This document shows positions 33,331 to 46,595 of a DNA stretch of 64,000 nucleotides, in pieces. Made by a program: the position numbers and the translations under genes. The DNA is from Aspidiotus rigidus (taxonomy: Eukaryota; Arthropoda; Insecta; Hemiptera; Diaspididae), in the NCBI GenBank assembly GCA_035079385.1, contig JAVHKY010000013.1, forward strand, positions 11,530,001 through 11,594,000, in the 5' to 3' direction. The first letter of the stretch is position 1. Every line of letters begins with the position of its first letter. The notes under the pieces are model-generated. The model did no database searches, had not been told where the DNA came from, and saw nothing but the letters and a program-made list of their open reading frames with translations.

Positions 33331-35390
33331 CTCAACCATCCCGAAAGGAGAAGAAAAATTTCTCGATCGATATAGGTAATTACGCAAATCTTTATTCTGT
33401 AATATCGCCAATCTTTTCCTCCACCTCTCGTTGAACCTAAGACTAATGAATTCCAAGACTACAGGAAAAAATGTCTAATAATCCCAGGTTTCAAATTCAG
33501 TCTATATGATCTTCGTCCGATACTTTCTGTCGGCATATCTGGCTAACCAGTAAAGAGCAATTGCTTCTGTACGTGAGGAATGCTATTTTTAAAATACCAC
33601 ACACACAGTTTTTACCGCGTTTTGCTTCAAAATACTCAACATTACAGAATAAGTGTACGTACGGTAGTAATTGCACAATCGTTTCTGTATGTGAAGATGA
33701 ATTAATCAAAAGTCTTAAGATACAGTACCGACGGACATACCAATTACCCTTATTTCTAAGTGCTCGTACGCTCGACTTTCGGCTCGAAATACGTGAGCAT
33801 CAGTAATCCGAGCTGGGAGGTGATCTCCCGAAAACGATCCTCGCACCGAGATTCTTCATACCGCACTCACCTGAAACAAAATAAAGGAAAACAAACCCGA
33901 TTAGAGGTACAGATATTTCGCCACAAAACAATTTATTATATAGAGGCACGCGTCGATACAATGCACACTATTCTCCGACTGTTACATTTCAGTACGTTTC
34001 GATTACCACCACCTAGCATGCATGATTCCCCCGTCTGAGCGGAAGATTAAGGCGGCCAAAGAATGAAGTAAGAAATTGCCAAAGTACAGAACGTTGATAT
34101 ACTCGTACTTCCTGCCAACGGTACTTATTTTTTGAAAGTACCTATACCATTGTGTCACTGTACCTACGCTTCCTTTGTGACGAACATTCCTTTCACAGGT
34201 GTTGATCTATCTGTACTCACTATTTTTTGGCGCAAAATTCTTTCCCGCACGGTTGTGGAAGAATTTCCGTTCAACTGCTGTGGATGCTGCCGTACCACCA
34301 ACGAATATACTTCCAGTTCAACGATATTTTGAAAATATTTGTCACGTTTTTCACAATAGCAAAGAGAAGATTCGCTTTCACCTTTTCACGACTTCGATCA
34401 GCGATCGAGAACTTATCCCTTTTCTTACGAGAACTCACGCGAAAAGACCGCACAAAATTGCACTAGAATTGAGGATATTTTTATTACCGAATATAAAAGA
34501 AATCGATTTTATTAAATAGCTCGAAGCGTTTACTTTTGTTTTATTTTCGTAATAATAATTTTAATACGAAACTTTTCAATCTGCTATGATTCGATATTGT
34601 GGAACTTTTTTCTTACTCTCGAGAAAGTAAACTTTTAGTATTTCAAAAATGAAAGAGTCGAGACGAGCAAGGGTGGGGAAGAAAGATGACAGGAGGACGT
34701 AGTAGATATTCTTGATAAAGAAATGTACACAGTAAAAAAAAAAATTAGTTCAGCCACGAGAAACGAAGCAAAATGAAAAGTTAGTTTATGTGTGTGAAAT
34801 AAAAGTGGCGTTTAGTTTTTATTTCTATACGTCTTGAACTTCTGCATCGCTCGTTGACTCAAAATCCTTCTTGTATACCGTCTTCATCTTTTACTGTACT
34901 TAAATTCTTCTTTTTTACACTATATATTTTTATACTGAAGAGATTTAGGTAACACCTTTTTCGTGTATTCACTTACGAAAAACTAAAAGAAATTTTTCGC
35001 AGCCTATGGCGTGTCTTTTTTTTTCGTAACCTTTGGAAATAAATCAGTCAAGTTATTCTTTATCATAACGTACATACGATGTAGGCATGTTTCATTTCCC
35101 ATACGTGAGAGCGTAATCTTTCCTATTGTCTCCGTCTCGCTCATACTTTGCTCCTATTTCCTCTTATTTATGTCATTTTGGTTTTTGTACATGTATTTCT
35201 CAGTGAAAACCCTGAGTCGGAGAATATCGGTCCTCTGTGGCGCCACGTCTTGCTACGGAAATGAGGAATCACAATTGATCCGAGGCGTGTATTGATACTG
35301 AACATTACAAAATCGTTCTCAAGTCCAGTTCGAAAGAGGTATACTCGCGGAGAGTAAAAGAACAGATACTAAAACCGCAAGAAATGACAC
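33331..35390. other. Unique region, no gene seen
   Basis: Single-copy sequence with many short overlapping frames on both strands (for example 33561-33806, 34199-34519 and 35011-35295). None shows domains, consistent splice signals or codon structure that I would trust. Runs of A lie near 34735 and T near 35017. Confidence 0.5.
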
Positions 35391-35424
35391 TGACCGAGCG
35401 CTTTCAGCTAAACAGTCATTCTCG
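35391..35424 (-). ncRNA. Degenerate hammerhead-like motif of PLE-2
   Basis: The minus strand reads GAGAATGACTGTTTAGC, then TGAAAGCGCTCGGTCA, about 60 bp after the endonuclease tail. The GAAAGCGCTCG block is identical to that of PLE-1. The CUGANGA half is lost, so this copy is a relic. Confidence 0.35.
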
Positions 35425-36390
35425 AGGTATAGAAAGCGACTGAATCCAACACCAAAACGAACAAGTAACATCGAAGAGGTCATAAGTGAACCCGCGGTAA
35501 TTCAATCAATCCCTCCTCAGGAATATATCTGTTCAACACGGTAATATCTTTATTATTCCGGTGACGAAAGATTTCGATTTCCTTCAGAGCTAGTCGTTTG
35601 AAATACGAATTTTCCCGGTGGAGGAGAATTTCGGACCCCTCTTTGAGACTATGACCACTTTCAATTAAAAGGTCAGCAAAGGCCGACTCACCAGCTTTTC
35701 TTTTTTCTCACGCTTTCCCGTGTTCATCAACTCTAACTTGGGAGTTGACGGCTTGTCATATCTATAATATAAACTTTGGGCCAATCTCCACAAGCCACCC
35801 TATAGACACCCCCCTCGGAATAGGGTCTTTTAATTTAACCAATAGGCTCTCCCAGAAACAGCAGTCTGATTCACGGTTTCCTACTATGAAGGTGCGGTTC
35901 TCGGGGGAAGGAGGTCGACATTTTCTTGTAAGTCTCCTACGAACCATAAGGTCAATATCCACCTTCACCTGATTCACTATACCCAGATGCTCTATCGTCA
36001 CGAGTTCTCTATGAAGAGCCACCTCACTCAGAGGGATGTGAGTGAGGCAATGGATTAAGCTATTGAATGAAGCCAGTTTGGCGAAAGGTACGAAGGATGA
36101 CCCGTAGATAGCAAAGTCGGTCGAAGTACTTTTACGGTAAATACCGAATTCGTGGACACCGTCTACGGCAGAGATGGTCAAGTCCAGAAACTTTATGGAG
36201 GAGCCACCAACTTTCAAAGTAAATTTGATGGAAGGGTACAGGCTATTTAAATAAGCGAGAAACTTACTAAGCGGTCCACGCATATAAAATGTCATCCACG
36301 TACCTGTGCCAATAGAAAACGTGATTCAAAAACTCCCGGCCTGAAGAGAATAGGTCAAGCTCAAATTTAGACATGAAGACCAAGGGAGGA

Positions 36391-36545
36391 ACAGGCCTGG
36401 ATTTACGTGTAGGCAGCTGCCTAGGGCGGCAAATTTTTCCCTTTTTTTTTTTTAGAAATTGCGAGGGAAGCGAGCAAACAATTTTTCACCAGAGGCGGCG
36501 GTTTTCTGTCTGCCTACGGCGGCTCGACTGATAAATCCACCTCTG
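36391..36545. mobile_element. hAT-like MITE inserted in PLE-2
   Basis: The ends CAGGCCTGGATTTA and TAAATCCACCTCTG are imperfect inverted repeats beginning with CAG, as in hAT elements. The interior holds GGGCGGCAAATTTTTCCC and GGCGGCGGTTTTCTG. The flanks GGGAGGAA (36383-36390) and GGGAACCA (36546-36553) may be a diverged 8-bp target duplication. The element splits the RT sequence between IGSP and FMSKFELD. It is 155 bp with no coding content. Confidence 0.75.
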
Positions 36546-36918
36546 GGGAACCAATAGGGATCCCCACCTCCTCAGGGAACTCGGAGAATTTCCCATCAAA
36601 GGCTCTAGCCGGTTAAGGGGGGGGGGATGGCCTTGGTCGAAAAATGTTTCAAATGTCCGTCAAAATGTTGTCCCCAATGAGGAAACTCGGAACCCAAAAA
36701 ATTGGACCTATCCGCTCACCCACATGGGCTGCAGAGTCATTTTTAGGTCTACAATCCAAATGGCTGTACCTCAGGCAATAATGATCGCACAGCAATGTAA
36801 CTTGGGGATATTTTAGTATATGTGAACGTTCATCCATGGTATTTTTTTTCAAAAACAATCATACATATTTTCCCTAGTTTCTAGCAATAACAAAACTTCA
36901 AACTCGAATATTTAAAAA

Positions 36919-38208
36919 ACGACGGCTTCCTTAACGAAGTTAAACGAGGCACGTAGGGAACCTGTTTTATGAGTCAAATGGGATTTGGTATTGGAAATTC
37001 AAGGAAGCCTAGACCTAGATAAAGCTAGTCTAAAGAAGGCCTAGTATAATATAGTTTGAGAGTCTAAATTTTTCATGAATCTCGGCTAGGTATATAAGAT
37101 AGCTCGAGAGTTGAAATTTTTCAAAAGTCCTTCTCATCTCATATATAGCTCAATAGTCGAAATTTTTTCAAGTCCCCCTCTTATCATAATTATACAGCTC
37201 GAGAGTCGACATTTTTCTAAGTCCTTCTCCTATCATATATGGCTCGAGAATCCAAATTTTTACAGGGTTTCTAAGTCCCCCTCCTATCATATATGGCCCG
37301 AGAGTCGAAATTTTTCTAGGTCTCTCTCCTCTCATATATGGCTTTTGAGTCGAAATTTTTCTAAGTCCCCCTCCGAGAGTCGAAATTTTTCTAGGTCCCT
37401 CTCCTATCATATATGGCTCGAGAGTCGAAATTTTTCCAAGTCCCCCTCCTATCATACATGGCTCGAGAGTCGAAATTTTAACAGGGTTTCTAAGTCCCCC
37501 TCCTATCATATATAGCGCGATAGTCGAAATTTTCCAAGTCCCTCTCCTGTAATATATGGCTCGAGAGTCGACACTTTTTCAAGTCCCCCTCCTATCGTAT
37601 ATGGCTTAAAAGTTGAAATTTTTCCAAGTCCCCCTCCTATCATACATGGCTCGAGAGTCGAAATTTTAACAGGGTTTCTAAGTCCCCCTCCTATGATATA
37701 TAGCTCGATAGTCGACATTTTTCCAAGTCCCTCCCCCCTATCGTATATGGCTCGAAAGTCGAAATTTTTCCAAGTCCCCCTCCTATCGTATATGGCTCGA
37801 GAGTCGAAATTTTAACAGGGTTTCTAAGTCCCCCTCCTATGATATATAGCTCGATAGTCGACATTTTTCCAAGTCCCCCCCCCCCTATCGTATATGGCTC
37901 GAGAGTCGAAATTTTTCCAAGTCCCCCTCCTATCGTATATGGCTCGAGAGTCGAAATTTTTCTAGGTCCCTCTCCTCTCATATATGGCTTCTGAGTCGAA
38001 ATTTTTTCCAAGTCCCCATCCTATCATATATAGCGCGAGAGTCGACATTTCTCCAAGTCCCCCACCTATCGTATATGGCTTAAAAGTTGAAATTTTTCCA
38101 AGTCCCCCTACTATGATGTATGGCTTGAGAGTCGAAATTTTTCCAAGTTTTTAGCTAGACGGCGCACGGCAAATTTCTCAAAAAGCCCCCCATAAAACAG
38201 GTCCCCTG
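36919..38208. mobile_element. Non-autonomous element with expanded minisatellite core, copy 1
   Basis: Left end ACGACGGCTTCCTTAACGAA then GGGAACCTGTTTTATGAG; right end GACGGCGCACGGC, then CCATAAAACAGGTCCCCTG. The CCTGTTTTATG and CATAAAACAGG ends are inverted. It splits the foldback arm cleanly: the arm reads ACTCGAATA up to 36910 and resumes at AATCGGGGG after 38213. The flank TTAAAAA occurs on both sides (36912-36918 and 38209-38215) and may be a target duplication, though it is low complexity. Related copies lie at 28037 and 23231. Confidence 0.75.
37080..38155. repeat. 45-bp minisatellite with 54-bp variants (about 22 units)
   Basis: The unit reads roughly TCCTATCATATATGGCTCG, AGAGTCGAAATTTTTCC, AAGTCCCCC. 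Some units carry a 9-bp extension (AACAGGGTTTCT) and a few are shortened. Because 45 and 54 are multiples of three, the array stays open in several frames on both strands, giving frames of 70-134 codons that are artefacts. A higher-order pattern is visible: the extended unit with CTCGATAGTCGACATTTTTC recurs near 37485, 37690 and 37830. Confidence 0.95.
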
Positions 38209-38698
38209 TTAAAAATCGGGGGGGGAGGAAGCTGGGGAAAATCATCAATTTGAAGCGCCATACCCTCTACTATAACACACATTAGTACCATAGTCCTCGG
38301 TGAGATGGAACATTCCCAAAAGAATCGATATTTAATGAATTTATGTGATTTTCCCATCGATAGTGGGGCGAACTACGACTGCTACCGCAATAGACCGCGT
38401 GAAATTAATAGTCAATGTTCGAGCTGAAAAATACGCACCCCTCCGTGGGATTAAATGGGAATGTAGGTAGACCAAAAATATATTTTCAGTATTTCGTTTA
38501 TCGATTTAGTCAATTCTTAAGTAAACACATCCACGGATTAAGTGGAGTGCGTTAGATTGAGAAAAATAGTTGAAAAATTCACCAGTCGCTGGAACTGTCT
38601 AAAAACAAGAGAGAAGTGAGAAAATCCCTTTTTTCACCTTGGAGGACAGTGAGTTTTGGTACTCGTATTTCGTTCATCAATTAGATCGATTACAATAC

Positions 38699-39078
38699 TA
38701 CGCAACAGCCTAAAAATAGCTGAGCTGAAATTATCAAATTGTAAATGAATTTTGAACGCCGAATTCAATGCCGTTCTCAGTTTTTTTATAGAACGTCTCA
38801 ATTTTTCGTATTCGCATGAAATAGTCACGTTTATTTGCAGCGCGTTGTTGCGGAACGTAACACAACTTCTCGCGATACCTGAAGTATCGGCTATCGAGCA
38901 GGAACGCTAAGCTCCCCAACAACGCCCTGCCCATAAACGTGAATATTTCATGCGAATACGAAAAAAAGAGACGTCTTCTCAAAAAACTGTGAACGGCATT
39001 GAATTCAGCGTTCGAAATTCATTTAAAATTAGATAATTTCAGCTCAGCAATTTTCAAAAAGTTTGAATTTGTTGCGTA
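38699..39078. mobile_element. Palindromic MITE, copy 2
   Basis: TACGCAACA at the left is mirrored by TGTTGCGTA-like sequence at the right (39070-39078), bounded by TA on each side. Arms of about 150 bp follow: GCTGAGCTGAAATTATC (38719) against GATAATTTCAGCTCAGC (39032), AATGCCGTTC against GAACGGCATT, and TTCGTATTCGCATGAAATA against its complement near 38948. The core CACGTTTATTTGCAGCGC with TTGTTGCG and CGTAAC also occurs in the element at 6811-7118. Confidence 0.85.
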
Positions 39079-39185
39079 TCCAATTTTTTGGGTTTCGAGT
39101 TTGCTCATTGGGGAAAAAATTTTGACGGACATTTGAAACATTTTTCGACCAAGGCCATCCCCCCCCCCCTTTAGCCGGCTAGAGC

Positions 39186-39235
39186 CTTCACAGAAGTTAG
39201 GCGACAAGCAGACCTTTTAGAGGTCGAAAACTACT
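39186..39235 (-). pseudogene. Upstream piece of PLE-2 beyond the foldback insertion
   Basis: The minus strand from 39235 encodes VVFDL, a stop, then KVCLSPNFCE. This aligns with EFFDFLNICWSPNYCKF of the copy at 41.2 kb and continues directly into FDGKFSEF at 36600. The 2.6 kb between them is therefore an insertion. Beyond about 39240 PLE similarity ends in an A/T run, which is probably the 5' truncation point. Confidence 0.8.
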
Positions 39236-41218
39236 ATAAATGTGAACAAAAAAAAAATTATCGATTGGGAAATTTGACATTGTGTGTTTTTCCTATTCCA
39301 TGTTATAGGACCAAAATTACTGAAAAATTGAAACTTGATACAATCATCGAACGCTGCTTCCGAAGAAAACTCACCCACCGATCACCGCCAGAAACAAAAA
39401 TTTCATATCTTTCCCTTACGTAAGTAAACGGCATTCAATTTGTTTAAAGCAAGTCCCTCCGGTCCACTCGGCAACCACTCAAACATCACACCATGAGAAA
39501 TGCTGGAAAGTTGTAAGCATATGCGAGGGTACAGAACTGTATTGTTAGTGACGCGATGTATCAATTATCATCTTTTGGTTAGTCAATTCTTTTTTTTTTT
39601 GTCGTCCTCGGGAACGTATTAATTTGCAAATAATTTTTCAGGTCACTCGAGTAATTAATTGCCTTATTTTTAAGACTTTTGTAGTTGATGTACGTCACTT
39701 AATCCGCCTAGAAGTAGAAAAAAAGGGGCCTAATAATAATAATGATATTAGCATCGACGAAAGAGACGATGACTAGGACAAAACTTTAAAGGGAAGAGAA
39801 AGAAGTAAGATAAAGAGGGAAGTCCAAAAAAGATCAGGACGTGTATACACTTTTAGCATCATAAAATTAATTACACGTTGTTGTAAGCGATAAAAGAAAC
39901 CTAACGATGATTAATTAAATTGTTTCGTTTTCTTCTTGTTTTTTTTTTCTTCTCAATCTATCCCTCAAAAATATACCCGTGTACGCTATCCAAAACTGAA
40001 AAACTTACATTCTGTATACGTAATTTTTCGCCACGACTGAGGAGTGAAAAAAGCTGATGAGACGCGCGGGAGGGAGAGGGGTAAGCATTACCATTCATTC
40101 GCAACCTTTTCACTCGTACGCATCGCGCGCGCGAACGAAACGACTTTTCCGAATAAAAATTTTTCCTTCGTCGTCCTTCTCGCGTGCTCGAGAACATTGT
40201 CTATATAATTTTTTTATTCGCTCAAAATTTCGACGAATCGAGCTCTAAACGCGTGCAGCGTGAGAATACGCAACAACGATGACTATAAAAGATAATAAAA
40301 GTGGTTTTCTGGAGGCAATAATTTCGTTCGCATCAGAGACGTAGGTGTAATAAAGAAGAAGATATTATAGAATTTTCTCCTTCGAAAAGGAGACGAACGA
40401 AGAGAGCGGCGCGACCGCGCGCACTTTATTGGCAGGTTCGCATCGTGGAAAGCCAACAACACCGAAGAGCGCCTTTTTTCCCACAATGATGATGACTTAC
40501 AGCATTAAAGCGAAGTTTCGCTCATTCGCCCCCACGCATCTAGACTACCACTCCTTCTTCGCGCTTTTTCATTCGCCGTTTTTCGAAACGAATATTATTA
40601 GTTATCGTGGTTTTGCATTTGAGTTTTTTTTTTTTTTTTTCTTTCGGCAACGATATACATATTTTACGTATACGTTAGGCCGTTTTCTTGGTGCACGTCG
40701 TATATAAATGCCATCATTTTTACAAAATTGGTGAATTGACTTTCGGGCAATCCTTTCGATCGTATGAACGCACTGTAAGATTCCCACCATCGTTGATCTC
40801 CACTTTGTCTAACGGCAGAGTTATCCGACCAGCGGCCCGAGAATGAAAAACTGGTAAAAATTTATTTGTGCTACCGTAAACGACTCTCGAACTTACCAGG
40901 CTGAAATAGGTCTGTAGTATCGTACCGCTTGGAAGAAGTTCAGACGAGGTGAAAGGATTATACTCTCCTCCGAAGGAAGAAAAAGTTGAATGGAGACCAG
41001 AAGAAGTTTAGAGTGTTGGTAATGGATTCCAAGTTATTAGAGGCTTTTGAGGGGATAGAAAATTATTTTCTAAGGTTTAGAAGGTATCGACAGGGGGGAA
41101 AATGGCAGACGGATAATTCCTCAGCGCGGCAGTATTGGCATGAGGGTCGCGCAAAGAGCCCAGGGAGCAGGAAGGAGTGCATTAGGCGGATGTGTTCAAT
41201 CCTTAAGTTCCTCACGGT
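39236..41218. other. Unique region, no gene seen
   Basis: Single-copy. The CpG-rich block 40050-40200 (CATCGCGCGCGCGAACG) and the block 40380-40480 resemble conserved or promoter-like DNA but have no gene beside them. The plus frame 40986-41222 (78 codons) precedes the PLE but does not match the RT N-terminus as I know it. A T run lies at 40624-40640. Confidence 0.45.
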
Positions 41219-42631
41219 GTGAAAAACGAAATATATTACAGAATGATTGATTCAAAAATTGAGGTAGGAGGCTTCGACTTGTACGCAAGCCTCATTGACC
41301 GAGAAAATCGCATTGATTTTGAATCTCCTCATTCGGTCTTGAATTCGGCCTCCTTAACTGACGTCCTGAAGGGTGTAAGTCTTCCCCCGGGAACGACCAT
41401 CTGCTCGTTTGATGTTGTCGGTTTGTTCCCGAATATTCCTAAGGCTGCTACTATCCAGCGTATGGGTGAACTACTCGTCAAAGCCAACATCCCTCACAAT
41501 GAGCTTCATGAATTTTTCGATTTTCTGAATATTTGCTGGTCCCCCAACTACTGTAAATTTGAAGGGAAATTTTTCGAGTTTTTTGATGAAGTAGGGATCC
41601 CTTCTGGATCACCTTTAGGCTCTCTCATCTCCGAAATTTTCATGTCCAAGTTTGAACTTGACCTCTTTTCCTCAAAATTCACTATTGGCCCAGGTACGTT
41701 GATGACGTTCTATGCATCTGGACTGGTCTCCCAGATCCCCTTGGCGAGTTTCTGAGGTATCTCAATTCCTGGTACACTTCCATAGAGTTTACTTTGGAAA
41801 TAGGGGTATTTTCCATCAACTTTTTGGATTTATCGATCTCTATAACAGACGGTGTCCATGAGTTTGGAATTTACAGGAAAGATACTACGACCGATGTTTT
41901 AGTCCACGAAGGTTCGTTCGGTCCTGTTGCTCATAAGATGGCTGCCTTTCATAGCCTAGTTCACAGACTGACTCGTATTCCTTTGAGTCAGTCTGCCTTC
42001 AAGAAAGAATTACTCACAATAAAACACCTGGCTAGAGTGAATGGGGTCAATGTCGATGTTGACGTGATGGTTCGGAGGAAAGTTACCCACCTCCCTCCCC
42101 CGAGACACGATCCGCGATCGTCGTTTGCGATGGATCAGTCTCCCTTTCCTGGGGAAGTTCTCCCTCCAATTGGGTCAGGCCCTTCGCCCGTTTGGCTTCG
42201 AAACCGCGTTTTACAACCCTACCACAGTCAAGAGGTTGTTTGTGAGGCTGAAGGACCCCTTACCCGTTGATGAGAAGAGTGGTGTTTATAAGTTGGAATC
42301 TAAGGATTTTGGAGGCTTTTATATTGGTGAGACCAGTCGCCAGATGAAAGTTACAGTAGCTGAGCATCTGAAGTCTTGGAAGAAGGGACACTTAGGGGAG
42401 TCAGCTTTTGCTGATCATTCAATAAACAGTGGCCACAGCTTCCACGTGGGATCCGAAAAGCTCCTCCATACGGAGAATTCCTACTGTAAGCGCATTGCCC
42501 TCGAGCATATAGAGATAATGCGTCATCTCAACACCGATGGTATCACTGTACTCAACTCGTACATTCCGGAAGATGGCCTGATTGAACTGGTTTATGATTC
42601 ACACCGCGATTTCTCGTTTGGCCAATCTTAA
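41219..42631 (+). pseudogene. Penelope-like element PLE-1: reverse transcriptase with GIY-YIG endonuclease
   Basis: Best preserved PLE in the window. Frame 1 (41219-41690) reads ENRIDFESPHS, ICSFDVVGLFPNIP (first catalytic Asp region) and VGIPSGSPLGSLISEIFMSK. The frame then shifts, and YVDDVLCIW, the catalytic motif, lies at 41695-41721 in the next frame. It continues through FLDLSISITDGVHEFGIYR to DVMVRRKVT. A second shift near 42100 returns to the first frame: ALRPFGFETAFYNPTTVKRL, then the endonuclease, starting GVYK at 42281 with FYIGETSR, AEH and SINSGHSF, and ending SYIPEDGLIEL. The N-terminal RT motifs are absent, so it is 5' truncated. Such elements copy RNA into DNA at chromosome targets; this copy is inactive. 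Confidence 0.95.
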
Positions 42632-42675
42632 TACCTTGTTTTTCTCTTCTGTTCGTCAGTTGCTTTCAGTGCAGG

Positions 42676-42709
42676 CTTGATGATGGTTTATTAATCGAAA
42701 GCGCTCGTC
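42676..42709 (+). ncRNA. Degenerate hammerhead-ribozyme-like motif of PLE-1
   Basis: About 45 bp after the endonuclease stop the sequence has CTTGATGATGG, a short possible stem closing in AATC, then GAAAGCGCTCGTC. The hammerhead core is CUGANGA...GAAA...UH at the cleavage site. Here the first core C is U and stem III is weak, so activity is doubtful. PLEs are known to carry short hammerhead motifs, and PLE-2 has the related GAAAGCGCTCGGTC in the same place. Confidence 0.4.
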
Positions 42710-43020
42710 GTTTATATATTTTTTATGCGGTTTGCATAGTTTACACTCCCTTCGGAGTAATCGTCCTTTCGCGTTTAGACAAGATATCCTTAGATTCCAG
42801 AAACTAAGAAAAGAGACATTTTCTGGCAGAGGCAAGATCATGTTTCATGTCCACAAGTAAACGACCTGATTTACATTTTAAGGCTACGCCTGCTTTGTGA
42901 TAAAATCATGGCCTAGTTTGGGTACGCCGTGTCCTTGGACTGATATAGTGTGGTGTATTATGAGGTGAGCTAATCTAGATGAGTGAGCTCCCGTTCTTGG
43001 ACTGATATAGGCGCAGTAAT
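42710..43020. other. PLE-1 3' flank with a short direct repeat
   Basis: Contains CTTGGACTGATATAG twice (42933 and 42995), about 60 bp apart. The rest may be the 3' non-coding part of the PLE. Satellite B starts at about 43021. Confidence 0.5.

Positions 43021-46595
<3,575 letters not shown>

Larger units (their letters stand above)
35391..36600 (-). pseudogene. Penelope-like element PLE-2, RT core to endonuclease (minus strand)
   Basis: Reading the minus strand from 36600: FDGKFSEF...VGIPIGSP (RT motif before the active site), then after a MITE insertion MSKFELDLFSS. YWHRYVDDILYAW follows at about 36310-36280, the catalytic YVDD motif, and then FLDLTISAVDGVHEFGIYR and DLMVRRRLT of the thumb. 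Below 35762 the frame shifts into an endonuclease tail: GESAFADLLIESGHS, then HRENSYFKRLALKEIEIFRH and NRYIPEEGLIEL, ending near 35480. The GIY-YIG start is badly degraded. Penelope-like RTs with a C-terminal GIY-YIG endonuclease are well established. The RT is 5' truncated and broken by two insertions and frameshifts. Confidence 0.92.
36600..39185. mobile_element. Foldback-type element, copy 2 (nested, rearranged)
   Basis: The left end GGCTCTAGCCGGTTAAGG and right end CCTTTAGCCGGCTAGAGCC are inverted. 36620-36910 matches 28820-29110 of copy 1, and 38209-38690 continues that match through to the first 153-bp unit. 39079-39170 is the reversed arm. Two insertions interrupt it: the minisatellite element at 36919-38208 and the palindromic MITE at 38699-39078. 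The element itself sits inside the minus-strand PLE between residues aligned to NFCE and FDGKF, with no obvious target duplication. Confidence 0.8.

Noticed and set aside
37111..38011. Overlapping 70-134 codon frames on both strands
   Set aside because: They come from the 45/54-bp minisatellite, whose unit length keeps several frames open. Both strands are open at once and the peptide is a simple 15-residue repeat.
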